Position numbers and translations under genes: made by a program. Under the pieces are notes generated by a model. That model was given only the letters and a program-made list of their open reading frames with translations, made no database searches and was not told the origin of the DNA. This document shows, piece after piece, positions 7,822-16,926 of a DNA stretch of 64,000 nucleotides. Numbering within the stretch: position 1 is the first letter of the stretch; each line of letters starts with the position of its first letter. The DNA is taken from the NCBI RefSeq assembly GCF_900111355.1, contig NZ_FOHA01000006.1:1-64000 (forward strand). The letters run 5' to 3'. The DNA comes from Isobaculum melis. GTDB taxonomy: Bacteria > Bacillota > Bacilli > Lactobacillales > Carnobacteriaceae.

Positions 7822-8451
7822 ATGAAAAAAATAATGACACTGATGTCACTAACAGTTTTATTTTTGACAGGATGTATTGATACTTCTAATAAAAAATCAG
7901 ATGAAGAAAGAGAAAGTAGAATAGAAACAGTTAAAATAGATTCAAATATGCCAAAAATAAAAGAAACTAAAACAATTAATGTCTTTAAATTGTACGAAAG
8001 AGGAAATGGTGCTTATACAGATGCTGATAAAAAAATGATTGATCACACATTTAGTACATTTAATCATACTGAGCAGATGGTTTATGAAGAGTCTTTGACT
8101 TTCTTGATAGATAAAGATTATTCTAAAGCGATATCGCTAGAACCTGAATATGCTTCTAGTGGTATTGTCTGTGTGGTTGGTCTACTATATAACGATACAT
8201 CAAATCAAATTAAAAGCATAAAGTATGAAGCAAATTTAAAACTGATAATTAACGGTGACGAAGTTGTTTTAAAGAATGCTTTTGAATTAGATTCTCCATA
8301 CTATTCTTATATTAATCCTAATGAAGCTATAAACATTTTTATGGAATTCGAAGCAGGAGACTATACAGAGACGCTATCTTCCATTTCAGATATTGTAGAT
8401 GAAAATACTGAAGTTAATTTAAATAATATTGAATTTTATTATAAAAAATAA
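7822..8451 (+). CDS. Lipoprotein, second copy of the T7SS-module lipoprotein (paralogue of 5616-6218)
   Basis: This 209-residue protein begins MKKIMTLMSLTVLFLTGC, a typical lipoprotein signal with lipobox LTGC, after a GAGGGAAAG ribosome site. It shares with the 5616 protein the blocks SNMPKIKETKTINVFKLY, MIDHTFSTFNHTEQMVYEES and a matching C-terminal end. Unlike its upstream neighbour at 6740 it is intact. It is therefore probably an orphan immunity or accessory lipoprotein retained after the toxin gene of the second module was lost. Keeping immunity genes without the cognate toxin is a known pattern at contact-dependent toxin loci. The exact function is unknown. Confidence 0.7.
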   Translation: MKKIMTLMSLTVLFLTGCIDTSNKKSDEERESRIETVKIDSNMPKIKETKTINVFKLYERGNGAYTDADKKMIDHTFSTFNHTEQMVYEESLTFLIDKDYSKAISLEPEYASSGIVCVVGLLYNDTSNQIKSIKYEANLKLIINGDEVVLKNAFELDSPYYSYINPNEAINIFMEFEAGDYTETLSSISDIVDENTEVNLNNIEFYYKK

Positions 8452-8549
8452 AAGTTCTAGTTAGGAAAAAATTAAAGATACTAAATAACAAAATCAACTA
8501 ATCAGGTAGCACAGTATAAAAAATAAATAAAAAAATTAGGAGCAATAAC

Positions 8550-8927
8550 ATGAGCAGATACAATCGCAATAATAGAACCGCAACAATGTGTTATTTAATG
8601 ATCATTACCCAAATAATAGCAACCCTATTGGCTCTAACACCCAATCTTGACATTCTTTTAGCAAGTAGTACAGGTCTAATTTATAGTTTTTTCTTTACCA
8701 AACTAATGCAAGCAGGAATCAACTTGTTTTTACTCTTTAGACAACAAAAATATCCAACATTAATCAAAAGTATATTAATCATATTTGCCTCTGTAGCAAT
8801 TGGTACTTTTAATTCTTCTAGTCATAGTTGGAGTGCCTATTATTCATATGTAGATATGTTATTGGTTCTTTTGAGTGTCATTTTACTAGTTATCCAAATA
8901 AAATATAGTTACGCTGGGAAAAAATGA
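8550..8927 (+). CDS. Small integral membrane protein, unknown function
   Basis: This 125-residue protein has a short basic N-terminus (MSRYNRNNR) and about four hydrophobic segments: MCYLMIITQIIATLLAL, LASSTGLIYSFFF, LIKSILIIFASVAIG and MLLVLLSVILLVIQI. It has a basic cytoplasmic-looking tail (YSYAGKK). A TTAGGAGC ribosome site lies 7 bases before the ATG. I recognise no family. It sits between the T7SS module and the region of small lipoprotein and membrane genes. Four-helix small membrane proteins occur as immunity proteins at some T7SS loci, but nothing here shows that role. Confidence 0.55.
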   Translation: MSRYNRNNRTATMCYLMIITQIIATLLALTPNLDILLASSTGLIYSFFFTKLMQAGINLFLLFRQQKYPTLIKSILIIFASVAIGTFNSSSHSWSAYYSYVDMLLVLLSVILLVIQIKYSYAGKK

Positions 8928-9057
8928 GCTATTGCCAGAAATGAATGAATTTTAGGCATTTAAAATATCATTTATCCAAAATCTTAATTCATTTCCATAA
9001 AAAATATGCTACTATAAATCAAGCACAACAAATAAAAAGACACAGGTGTACATATTC

Positions 9058-9417
9058 ATGAAAATTACAAGAAAAACAGGCTTCGCTGGAAAGCTAGCGA
9101 AAGTAAAAGTAAAAATAGATAATCAAGTCATCGCTATTAACAATAACGAAACGCAGCAGTTTGAAGCACAAAATAAAATTGTCACATTTAAAGCTAGCCA
9201 AGCTTATTTCGGCTCACCAAAAATCCAAGTTGAGGATCCAAAAGAAATCGAAATCACGAGCAATCCAATAGCATCTTGGTTGCTAATCATTTCATTTTTC
9301 CTAGCTTTCATCTCAATACTAACAAACGCACTTATTTTTAGTTTAATCAGTTTTGTTTTCGTAGCATCCTTCATTATCTATTCAACCAAAAATTGGTTTA
9401 AATTAGAAATTAAATAA
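9058..9417 (+). CDS. Small protein with C-terminal transmembrane hairpin, unknown function
   Basis: The start at ATG 9058 is preferred because an ACAGGTG ribosome site ends about 9 bases upstream. A GTG at 9046 would add four residues but overlaps that site. The 119-residue product has a basic, beta-rich N-terminal half (KITRKTGFAGKLAKVKVKID, then FGSPKIQVEDPKEIEI) and two closely spaced hydrophobic segments (WLLIISFFLAFISIL and LIFSLISFVFVASFIIY). The layout suggests a cytoplasmic domain tethered to the membrane. No family is recognised. Confidence 0.55.
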   Translation: MKITRKTGFAGKLAKVKVKIDNQVIAINNNETQQFEAQNKIVTFKASQAYFGSPKIQVEDPKEIEITSNPIASWLLIISFFLAFISILTNALIFSLISFVFVASFIIYSTKNWFKLEIK

Positions 9418-9446
9418 ATATCTCAACAAAAAAGGAGCAAAAAAAA

Positions 9447-10142
9447 ATGAAAAAAAGTTTACCACTCATCCTAACAGTGATTGTGCTGCTAACAGGCTGT
9501 AGCGCCCCCTTAAACAAAGATGGCGTGCTTAAAAAAATAGAAGAACACCAATCCAAAATCGACAGCTACCAACTTGAGTTGGGCATGAGTGTTGATGTCA
9601 AAGGAAACAATGGCGAAAAAGCATACTCAGAACTCAATCTTTCCGCCGACATTCAATCTAAAAAAGAAGCTTATCAAATCAACATGTCAAATGATCAAGA
9701 AGCAAAAGAAATCGTAATAAAAGATGATAAGGCCTACTTAAAAAATGGGGATGACTCTTGGGAAGAGGCTGAAAAAAAAGAAGCAAAAGCACTGATTTCT
9801 CAAACGGACTATCAGGTTTTTACTAAACTAATCAACGCTGTTTCTGATGAGCTAAAGCTAAATAAAAAAGATGCAGACTATCTTTTATCCTATGAAGGTG
9901 ATAGCCAAAAGTTATTTAAATTGCTACAGAAATACTATAATGTTTCCTTCACAGGTGTGGATGTTGAAAAAGATGTGACCATTAACTTAGATGCTAAAGT
10001 AGATAAGAAAACATTCAATCTTAAAGAACTAGCAATCGTCTTAACGGCATTGAATGATAGTGGTAAGGTTGTCATTGAAATTACAATAGAGCTAGATAAA
10101 TTTGGTCAAATTAAGGATATTAAAGCACCAACTAGCAAATAA
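9447..10142 (+). CDS. DUF6612-like lipoprotein
   Basis: This 231-residue lipoprotein has the signal MKKSLPLILTVIVLLTGC with Cys18, preceded by an AAAGGAGC ribosome site. The mature part repeats short beta-strand patterns of lipid-binding (LppX/LolA-like or DUF6612) lipoproteins: SYQLELGMSVDVKG, ELNLSADIQSKKEAYQINMS, then IVIKDDKAYLKNGDDSWEEA. A sequence asking for an unfolded Thr/Lys tail is absent. It is a single gene closed by a strong terminator shared with the convergent regulator. Ligand and role are unknown, and the family assignment is from the pattern only. Confidence 0.6.
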   Translation: MKKSLPLILTVIVLLTGCSAPLNKDGVLKKIEEHQSKIDSYQLELGMSVDVKGNNGEKAYSELNLSADIQSKKEAYQINMSNDQEAKEIVIKDDKAYLKNGDDSWEEAEKKEAKALISQTDYQVFTKLINAVSDELKLNKKDADYLLSYEGDSQKLFKLLQKYYNVSFTGVDVEKDVTINLDAKVDKKTFNLKELAIVLTALNDSGKVVIEITIELDKFGQIKDIKAPTSK

Positions 10143-10147
10143 ATCAT

Positions 10148-10190
10148 AAAAGAGCACTAGCTGATTGGATTTCAGTTAGTGCTCTTTTAC
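10148..10190. terminator. Bidirectional intrinsic terminator
   Basis: The inverted repeat AAAAGAGCACTAGCTGA (10148-10164) and TCAGTTAGTGCTCTTTT (10172-10188) has one G-U pair and is flanked by A-rich sequence on the left and T-rich on the right. It can end both the lipoprotein gene on the plus strand and the regulator on the minus strand. Confidence 0.88.
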
Positions 10191-10205
10191 TACTATTTTA
10201 AATAG

Positions 10206-10991
10206 TTATTTCATCACAAATTTACAAATCGGTAATTCTAATTCATAAGCAACTTTTTTGACCTTGCTACTAAATGACCATTTTTCTTTTAGGTTACTAA
10301 AGTAAAATGCTTGAAGTAAGTCATGATCTGCTTGAGTAATGTTACCAATCAGATATTCAACTTGTGACTTTTCAAAGAATAATTTTTCAATGGCCGTCAT
10401 TTTATCATTAGAAACAGTTAAGGTAATCCCATTTTTCAAGGTATCTAAGGCATTTAAATAGTTTCCGCATTTTATTTCTGTTTTAGCTGCATGGATAAAG
10501 AATTGTGCAACATCAATATGATAAAAAAACTTTTGCTCATTTAAGAGAAGTGTACAGCAGTCATTAAAATAACTGCTAGCTTTTTGATACGCTTCGATTT
10601 CAAAATAACATTGACCAATCATTGCCATCAGATTTAACTCTGAGCTCATTGGTGGTCGTCCTGGTTTAAAGGTTCGCTGCAGCTCTTCTTCTAAAATAGC
10701 GGCATGCTCTGCAATATCCAGTTGTTCATCCTTTATAAAAATAGTTGGAAAGGCTGAATAGTTTTGCTGCTGATTGATGGCATCCATTTCAAGGGTTAAA
10801 AATTCAATTAAAGGTAAGTTTAACCGCTGTGAAATTTTGGCTAAGGCATCAATTGGAATATCTGTTTCACCATGCTCCATCTTGCTTAATTGCGATTGGG
10901 CACAGATACCATATGCTAATTCTTCCTGTGATAGTTTCTTTTCAATTCGCAAACTCTTTATCTTTCTGCCAATTTCTTTGTTTGTAATCAT
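10206..10991 (-). CDS. PlcR/Rgg-like HTH_3 regulator with TPR-type C-terminus
   Basis: This 261-residue protein has an N-terminal XRE-type helix-turn-helix (residues about 6-60: IGRKIKSLRIEKKLSQEELA, then SQLSKMEHGETDIPIDAL). A long helical C-terminus follows with TPR-like repeats (LNLMAMIGQCYFEIEAYQKA, LDTLKNGITLTVSNDK, DHDLLQAFYFSNLKEKW). This is the architecture of PlcR/Rgg/PrgX-family regulators that bind small peptide pheromones. No obvious short signal-peptide gene lies next to it. It faces away from rpsB across a 420-base AT-rich gap and converges on the lipoprotein at 9447. Targets cannot be told from the sequence. Confidence 0.8.
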   Translation of the reverse strand: MITNKEIGRKIKSLRIEKKLSQEELAYGICAQSQLSKMEHGETDIPIDALAKISQRLNLPLIEFLTLEMDAINQQQNYSAFPTIFIKDEQLDIAEHAAILEEELQRTFKPGRPPMSSELNLMAMIGQCYFEIEAYQKASSYFNDCCTLLLNEQKFFYHIDVAQFFIHAAKTEIKCGNYLNALDTLKNGITLTVSNDKMTAIEKLFFEKSQVEYLIGNITQADHDLLQAFYFSNLKEKWSFSSKVKKVAYELELPICKFVMK

Positions 10992-11244
10992 TGCTGCATC
11001 TCCTTGTTGTGTTGAGTTTAGTCTTTATGTATATTCACATTATAAGCTATCTTACCTAAGAAACAATATATTTTTTGAAAAATTATAATAAATTAATAAT
11101 ATTACAGGCTTTTTTTAATCAAATAGGGGATGTTTTTTCTGATTTAGAAAAAATAGTTTTTGTTAAACGACTTGACCATTTTCTTTTTTAGAAATATCAC
11201 AAAATCAATTTTTTAAACGAAAACAAAATAATAGTAGATTGTTA
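10992..11244. other. AT-rich intergenic region between regulator and rpsB promoter
   Basis: These roughly 250 bases lie between the divergent regulator start and the rpsB promoter. They contain a plausible regulator ribosome site on the minus strand (AAGGAGATGCAGCA complement near 10992-11006) and long A/T runs near 11080-11220 that could act as an UP-element or curved DNA. I see no convincing gene, small RNA hairpin with T-tail, or operator palindrome. Confidence 0.4.
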
Positions 11245-11273
11245 TTGAATTTTAAGTGAAAGTACTATATAAT
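11245..11273 (+). promoter_or_regulatory. SigA-type promoter of rpsB
   Basis: TTGAAT (11245-11250) and TATAAT (11268-11273) are separated by exactly 17 bases, close to the vegetative consensus. They lie 140 bases ahead of the rpsB start, leaving a structured leader of about 130 bases. Confidence 0.85.
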
Positions 11274-11280
11274 ACTAGAG

Positions 11281-11400
11281 GTGTGATTTAACCGTCGCGC
11301 AAAATCCACATCCATGCTTGATTTATAAGGTGGTGCTACTTGATGGTAGTTTCTTATAAAGGTGAGAGCTGGAGAGGGAAACAAAATAAAAACCAAATTG
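11281..11400 (+). promoter_or_regulatory. Structured rpsB 5' leader, candidate S2 autoregulatory element
   Basis: The leader can fold into two stems. The first is GTGTGATTT (11281-11289) with AAATCCACAT (about 11302-11311). The second is TTATAAG (11323-11329) with CTTATAA (11353-11359), enclosing a CTAC/GTAG stem around TTGAT. A purine-rich GGTGAGAGCTGGAGAGGG follows. There is no T-run, so control would act on translation rather than by termination. Ribosomal protein leaders of this kind often bind the encoded protein. That role is inferred here. Confidence 0.5.
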
Positions 11401-11413
11401 GAGGAAACAAATC

Positions 11414-12208
11414 ATGGCAGTAATTTCAATGAAACAATTGCTAGAAGCAGGGGTTCATTTTGGACACCAAACACGTCGTTGGAACCCAAAAATGAAGAAA
11501 TATATCTTTACAGAAAGAAACGGAATCTACATTATTGACTTACAAAAAACAGTTAAAAAAGTAGACGAAGCTTACAACTTTATGAAAGAAGTAACTGAAA
11601 ATGGCGGCGTTGCCCTATTTGTAGGTACTAAAAAACAAGCACAAGATGCAGTGAAAGATGAAGCTATCCGCTCTGGTCAATACTTTGTAAACCACAGATG
11701 GTTAGGTGGAACTTTAACAAACTGGGATACAATCCAAAAACGTATCAAACGCTTAAAAGAAATTAACAAAATGGAAGCTGACGGAACTTTTGAAGTATTA
11801 CCTAAAAAAGAAGTTGGTATCTTAAATAAACAACGTGAACGTTTAGAAAAATTCTTAGGCGGTATCCAAGATATGCCAAGAATTCCAGATGTAATGTTTA
11901 TCGTTGACCCTCGTAAAGAGCGTATCGCTGTTCAAGAGGCGCATAAATTAAATATTCCAATCGTTGGTATCGTAGATACAAACTGTGATCCAGACGAAAT
12001 TGATTACGTAATTCCAGCAAACGATGACGCTATCCGCGCGGTTAAATTATTAACTGCTAAAATGGCTGATGCTGTAATCGAAAGTAATCAAGGCGAAGAA
12101 ATGGCTGTTGAAGAAGCGATGGTTGAAGCTGCTGCTGCAACTGAAGAAGTAGCTGCTGAATCAATCGAAGAAATCGTTGCTGCTGTTGAAGGCGACAACG
12201 CTGAATAA
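11414..12208 (+). CDS. rpsB: 30S ribosomal protein S2
   Basis: This 264-residue S2 is a small-subunit protein needed for assembly of S1 and translation initiation. Family signatures are plain: [20 protein letters not shown] near the N-terminus, [22 protein letters not shown] near 97-109, and the signature [20 protein letters not shown] near 190-210. The C-terminal tail is a long acidic, Ala/Glu-rich extension (about residues 230-264), common in low-GC Firmicutes. A TTGGAGGAAAC ribosome site precedes the ATG by 6 bases. It has its own promoter and leader, and tsf follows after an unusual 130-base hairpin-bearing spacer. Confidence 0.98.
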   Translation: MAVISMKQLLEAGVHFGHQTRRWNPKMKKYIFTERNGIYIIDLQKTVKKVDEAYNFMKEVTENGGVALFVGTKKQAQDAVKDEAIRSGQYFVNHRWLGGTLTNWDTIQKRIKRLKEINKMEADGTFEVLPKKEVGILNKQRERLEKFLGGIQDMPRIPDVMFIVDPRKERIAVQEAHKLNIPIVGIVDTNCDPDEIDYVIPANDDAIRAVKLLTAKMADAVIESNQGEEMAVEEAMVEAAAATEEVAAESIEEIVAAVEGDNAE

Positions 12209-12218
12209 TTAAAGAATG

Positions 12219-12306
12219 AAGAGGCTGTCTCTAAGTAAAAGAGAAGTGAGTAGCGACTTTTTGCGAAGCGGCATCATTTCAATAGACTTTGAGAGAGCCT
12301 CTTTTT
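12219..12306 (+). terminator. Long-range hairpin with T-tail between rpsB and tsf (attenuator-like)
   Basis: AAGAGGCTGTCTCT (12219-12232) can pair with AGAGAGCCTCTT (12292-12303) across an approximately 60-base loop, ending in CTTTTT. The outer stem plus T-run looks like a leaky intrinsic terminator that would lower tsf transcription relative to rpsB. The loop holds further short complementary pieces. Efficiency is not predictable by eye. Confidence 0.6.
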
Positions 12307-12340
12307 GAAGATTAAAAACAACTATTAGGAGGAATTTAAA

Positions 12341-13225
12341 ATGGCAGATGTAACAGCCGCTTTAGTTAAAAAATTACGCGATATGACAGGCGTAGGTATG
12401 ATGGATGCAAAACGTGCATTAGTAGAAGTTGAAGGCGATATCGATGCAGCAGTTGACCACTTAAGAGAAAAAGGGATGGCAAAAGCAGCTAAAAAAGCTG
12501 ACCGTATTGCTGCTGAAGGTCTTGCAAGTGCACAAGTTGAAGGAAACGTTGCTGCAATCGTTGAAATCAACTCTGAAACTGACTTTGTATCTAAAAATGA
12601 GCAATTCCAAACACTTGTTGCTGAAATCAACCATCAAGTTGTAGAAGCAAATCCAGCTGATTTAGAAGCTGCATTAGAAGTGAAAACTGCTAATGGCAAA
12701 ACAATTGCAACTGAAATTGCTGAAGCAACAACAGTTATTGGTGAAAAATTAAGCTTCCGTCGTTTTGCACGTGTTGAAAAAACAGATAACCAAGCATTTG
12801 GCGCATACCTACACATGGGTGGACGTATTGCTGTCTTAGTTCTTTTAGACGGTACAACAGATGAAGAAACTGCAAAAGACGTTGCGATGCATGTTGCTGC
12901 AATCAACCCTAAATATGTTTCTCGTGATCAAGTTTCTCAAGATGAAATCGAACATGAGAAAAAAATCTTAACAGAACAAGCATTAAACGAAGGCAAACCA
13001 GCTAACATCGTTGAAAAAATGATTGTCGGTCGTTTAAACAAATATCTTGCTGAAATTAGCTTGAATGATCAACCATTCGTTAAAAACCCAGATCAAACAG
13101 TTGCTGAATTTGTTGCATCTAAAGGTGCTACAGTGAAATCATTTGTTCGTTTTGAAGTTGGCGAAGGTATTGAAAAACGCGAAGATAACTTTGCAGATGA
13201 AGTAATGAGCCAAATGGGTAAATAA
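12341..13225 (+). CDS. tsf: Translation elongation factor Ts
   Basis: EF-Ts is the guanine-nucleotide exchange factor of EF-Tu. The 294-residue protein starts with the UBA-like N-terminal domain ([19 protein letters not shown], residues 9-27), has the conserved [10 protein letters not shown] exchange motif at about 80-89 (Asp81, Phe82), and carries the two-subdomain core with [11 protein letters not shown] and the C-terminal [14 protein letters not shown] motif. A strong TTAGGAGGAATT ribosome site lies 6 bases before the ATG. It is the usual partner of rpsB, and a terminator closes the pair. Confidence 0.98.
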   Translation: MADVTAALVKKLRDMTGVGMMDAKRALVEVEGDIDAAVDHLREKGMAKAAKKADRIAAEGLASAQVEGNVAAIVEINSETDFVSKNEQFQTLVAEINHQVVEANPADLEAALEVKTANGKTIATEIAEATTVIGEKLSFRRFARVEKTDNQAFGAYLHMGGRIAVLVLLDGTTDEETAKDVAMHVAAINPKYVSRDQVSQDEIEHEKKILTEQALNEGKPANIVEKMIVGRLNKYLAEISLNDQPFVKNPDQTVAEFVASKGATVKSFVRFEVGEGIEKREDNFADEVMSQMGK

Positions 13226-13239
13226 TCCATTCAAATAGA

Positions 13240-13277
13240 AGAGCGCACCCGATTCAATTGTGGGCGCTCTTTTTTTA
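13240..13277 (+). terminator. Intrinsic terminator after tsf
   Basis: AGAGCGCACCC (13240-13250) and GTGGGCGCTCT (13260-13270) form a GC-rich stem followed by seven T residues, 15 bases after the tsf stop codon. Confidence 0.88.
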
Positions 13278-13317
13278 AAGCTATTTTTGTTACATAAAAA
13301 GGAGCCTACATATTATA

Positions 13318-14124
13318 ATGCGAAAAATGAGACAGTATCTTTTACTTAGTTGTACCTTCCTATTAGTATTCAGTTTTATCTCAGGCTGTGGTGGAACTAA
13401 AACGAAGCAAGCAGACACAGAAAAAAATAAAGTAAGCAACAAAGAAGATTTTAAAACTGAAAAAGATGCGCTGACTTATGTTTATAATAAATATATGAAT
13501 TCATTAGAAGATCATCAGCCAATTCGTTACTATTTAGAAGATCACACAATGCCAGGTGTTCTTACGCCTTATAGTGTAACGGAATTCATTTATGACCAAG
13601 ATAAGAATGCCAAAAGTTTTCAAATGTCTGGTGAAATCTATTCGATTGATGGTATCGTTTATTCTAGAGAAATAGCTAAGAGTTTACAACATAACCTTTT
13701 AACCATCATTAGTGATGAATTAGTCGAAACCTCAACACCTACAGACTATTTCATTAGAAATTCAGCAATTGTCAATGAATTAAGTAGAAATATCTTAATG
13801 GGCTACTTAAAAGTGACACACACGACAGAGATTGAAGTCGAGGGGGAAAAGGATGATTTAGTGATCACACTCAAAAATATTACCTTTGAAGATGAAGCCT
13901 TCAATGAAAAAATGAAGAGTGGTACAATCGTGCTTGAAGAAATTGTGATTACAGATCAGGAAAATGATTTAACCCTTCAACTTGTAACAAAAGACTATAC
14001 GAATAAAGTTGTATTGACGCCTAATTACCAAGGGAAGGTTGAAAAGCCCCAACTTTACCAAAAAGGAGATACCTTAGATTATGATATGTCAGAAATGAGA
14101 GAAATCCTGCAGAACAAGGATTAA
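13318..14124 (+). CDS. Putative lipoprotein of unknown function
   Basis: This 268-residue protein has a long lipoprotein signal (MRKMRQYLLLSCTFLLVFSF, lipobox ISGC) and a Lys/Asp-rich linker before a folded domain starting near residue 48 (KTEKDALTYVYNKYMNSLED). Later parts are beta-rich (VEGEKDDLVITLKNITFEDE). The ATG at 13318 is 10 bases after an AAGGAGCC site. It stands alone between the tsf terminator and the pyrH promoter. This intergenic position is occupied by nothing in most relatives that I know, so it may be a lineage-specific insertion. No family is recognised. Confidence 0.6.
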   Translation: MRKMRQYLLLSCTFLLVFSFISGCGGTKTKQADTEKNKVSNKEDFKTEKDALTYVYNKYMNSLEDHQPIRYYLEDHTMPGVLTPYSVTEFIYDQDKNAKSFQMSGEIYSIDGIVYSREIAKSLQHNLLTIISDELVETSTPTDYFIRNSAIVNELSRNILMGYLKVTHTTEIEVEGEKDDLVITLKNITFEDEAFNEKMKSGTIVLEEIVITDQENDLTLQLVTKDYTNKVVLTPNYQGKVEKPQLYQKGDTLDYDMSEMREILQNKD

Positions 14125-14181
14125 AAATTTCTGATAAAACCGTTTTGTTTCCATTCTTTTACTGAGAAATGAAAAATTCTA

Positions 14182-14190
14182 TGCTATAAT
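14182..14190 (+). promoter_or_regulatory. Extended -10 promoter of pyrH
   Basis: TGCTATAAT (TG at 14182-14183, TATAAT at 14185-14190) is an extended -10 element. The -35 position 17 bases upstream (CTGAGA) is poor, as expected for this promoter class. It lies 50 bases before pyrH and downstream of the lipoprotein stop. Confidence 0.65.
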
Positions 14191-14236
14191 GGATTAGATA
14201 AAATAATAAGATTTGTCAAATATCGGAGGGTAATAG

Positions 14237-14962
<726 letters not shown>

Positions 14963-14963
14963 G

Positions 14964-15521
14964 ATGTCTCAAGAGATTTTAACAACAGCAAAAGAAAAAA
15001 TGGGTAAGGCGGAAGCTGCTTTACAAAGAGAACTAGGTAGTATTCGTGCGGGTCGTGCCAATGCTAGCTTACTTGACCGTATTCAAGTTGAGTATTATGG
15101 TACAGCAACACCTTTAAATCAAATTGCGCAAATCACAGTGCCGGAAGCACGTGTTTTAATGATTTCACCATTTGATAAAACCAGTTTACAAGATATTGAA
15201 CGTGCAATTATGATGAGTGATATTGGCATTAGCCCAACAAATGATGGGACAGTGATTCGTCTAGTGATCCCACAATTAACAGAAGAGCGTCGTAAAGAGC
15301 TAGCAAAAGTCGTTCGTAAAGAAGCTGAAAACGGAAAAGTAGCTGTTCGTAATATTCGTCGTGATGCGATTGATGAATTGAAGAAATTAGAAAAAAGTAA
15401 AGATATTTCAGAAGATGAGTTACGTGGCTTAGAAGCAGATGTGCAAAAATTAACAGATGCAAGTATCAAAAACATGGATGCTATTTCAGCTGAAAAAGAA
15501 AAAGAATTATTAGAAGTTTAA
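14964..15521 (+). CDS. frr: Ribosome recycling factor
   Basis: RRF splits post-termination ribosomes together with EF-G. The 185 residues match the usual family length and show [20 protein letters not shown] near residues 25-44, the hinge [20 protein letters not shown], and the C-terminal helix pair with [17 protein letters not shown]. It begins a single base after pyrH with an AAGGGGGAAAT ribosome site inside the pyrH end, so the two genes are translationally linked. Confidence 0.97.
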   Translation: MSQEILTTAKEKMGKAEAALQRELGSIRAGRANASLLDRIQVEYYGTATPLNQIAQITVPEARVLMISPFDKTSLQDIERAIMMSDIGISPTNDGTVIRLVIPQLTEERRKELAKVVRKEAENGKVAVRNIRRDAIDELKKLEKSKDISEDELRGLEADVQKLTDASIKNMDAISAEKEKELLEV

Positions 15522-15572
15522 TCAAAGACATCATCATTCTTAAAATAGTTTTTAAGCAGAGGAGCTGGCAAG

Positions 15573-15896
15573 ATGACGCAAATATTTGGTTTAACAATCG
15601 ATTCATTTGGTCGCTGTGTGCACTATCACTCTGCTGTCGATATTGTGGCAAATAAGTGCTATTCATGTAAAAAGTATTATGCTTGTTTTAGCTGTCATAA
15701 TGAGCTAGAAAACCATTCATTTGAGCCTTGGCCAATTGAAAAAAAGACAATGGATAAAGTTGTACTTTGTGGTGCTTGTCAGCATGAAATGACTTATTTT
15801 GATTATCAAAGCAGTGAAAAATGTCGCCAATGCCAACAACCTTTTAATCTGAATTGTATGAAGCATCACGCGATTTATTTTAGTGAAAAAAACTAA
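15573..15896 (+). CDS. CHY-type zinc finger protein
   Basis: This 107-residue, Cys/His-rich protein has the CHY signature: RCVHYHSAVDIVANKCYSCK, YYACFSCHNEL, then LCGACQHEMTY and KCRQCQQPF. That gives enough ligands for two or three structural zinc ions. A GCAGAGGAGCT ribosome site precedes the ATG at 15573. It follows frr by 50 bases and ends at a clear terminator, so it is probably the last gene of the pyrH-frr transcript. Bacterial members of this family have no settled function. Confidence 0.85.
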   Translation: MTQIFGLTIDSFGRCVHYHSAVDIVANKCYSCKKYYACFSCHNELENHSFEPWPIEKKTMDKVVLCGACQHEMTYFDYQSSEKCRQCQQPFNLNCMKHHAIYFSEKN

Positions 15897-15936
15897 AAGT
15901 TTCTGTATTGATACCACATTTTTAAGACAATGAATC

Positions 15937-15974
15937 AAGCAGTTTAAGGGATTTCTCTTAAGCTGCTTTTTATG
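15937..15974 (+). terminator. Intrinsic terminator after the CHY gene
   Basis: AAGCAGTTTAAG (15937-15948) and CTTAAGCTGCTT (15957-15968) pair with one G-U, followed by TTTATGTTT. Confidence 0.82.
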
Positions 15975-16130
15975 TTTAATTTAGAAACGAAGCTCCTTTT
16001 AAGTAATCCCTTAATTTTTCTTTAAGAAAAGCTAGATTTACATAAAAAAAACGCCTTTTTTCTCATTTTCCATATCCATTTTAGCTCCTTTTTGCTACAA
16101 TAGATTCAGTGTAAAAATGGAGGGATGAGC

Positions 16131-16913
16131 TTGTTTAACCTTTTTAGAAAAAAAACAAATACACAAAAACAACAAGGAATGTCTACATTTGATACAAATG
16201 GAGAAATCCCCAAGCATATCGCCATCATTATGGATGGAAACGGTCGTTGGGCTAAAAGAAGAATGATGCCACGGATTGCCGGTCATAAAGAAGGTATGAA
16301 TACGGTTAAAAAAATTACAAAGCATGCCAGTAATCTAGGTGTGAAAGTCTTGACATTATATGCTTTTTCAACAGAAAATTGGAAAAGACCAACAGATGAG
16401 GTTTCATTTTTAATGCAGTTACCAGTGGACTTTTTTGATACTTTTGTACCAGAATTGATTGAAAATAATATTCGTGTAGAAGTGATGGGCTATATTGAGC
16501 AATTACCAGATCACACAAAGAAGGCTGTCCAGAATGCAATGGCGCAAACTGCTCAAAATACAGGCATGGTATTAAATTTTGCTTTGAATTATGGCAGTCG
16601 TGCAGAAATGATTACCGCAACAAAAAATATTGCTCAACAGGTAAAAGATGGCACCTTAGAGGTAGAGGCAATTGATGATGCATTATTTAGCAATCATTTA
16701 ATGACTGCTGATTTAGGAGCGTATCAAGATCCTGATTTGTTAGTACGAACAAGTGGCGAAGAACGCATTAGTAATTTTTTGATGTGGCAAATTGCTTATA
16801 GTGAATTATACTTTACTGAGGTTGCTTGGCCTGATTATAGTCCAGAAATGCTGGAGCAATCCATTGGTGTTTATCAAGGACGACAAAGAAGATTTGGTGG
16901 GTTAAAAGCATAG
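16131..16913 (+). CDS. uppS: Undecaprenyl diphosphate synthase (cis-prenyltransferase)
   Basis: UppS condenses isopentenyl units onto farnesyl-PP to make the C55 carrier for peptidoglycan and teichoic acid. Signatures are IIMDGNGRWAKRR (catalytic Asp35 in the numbering from the TTG), AFSTENWKRP, and RTSGEERISNFLMWQ with YSELYF near the C-terminus. I place the start at TTG 16131, because the only ribosome site (GGAGGG 16119-16124) touches the upstream ATG at 16125 and leaves a proper 6-base gap only for the TTG. The protein then begins MFNLFRKK. cdsA follows after 13 bases. Confidence 0.96.
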   Translation: MFNLFRKKTNTQKQQGMSTFDTNGEIPKHIAIIMDGNGRWAKRRMMPRIAGHKEGMNTVKKITKHASNLGVKVLTLYAFSTENWKRPTDEVSFLMQLPVDFFDTFVPELIENNIRVEVMGYIEQLPDHTKKAVQNAMAQTAQNTGMVLNFALNYGSRAEMITATKNIAQQVKDGTLEVEAIDDALFSNHLMTADLGAYQDPDLLVRTSGEERISNFLMWQIAYSELYFTEVAWPDYSPEMLEQSIGVYQGRQRRFGGLKA

Positions 16914-16926
16914 GAGGCTTTACTTT

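Noticed and set aside
10774-11088. Plus-strand 104-codon ORF opposite the regulator gene
   Set aside because: Most of it is antisense to the HTH domain coding region and has no ribosome site; it is a shadow frame.
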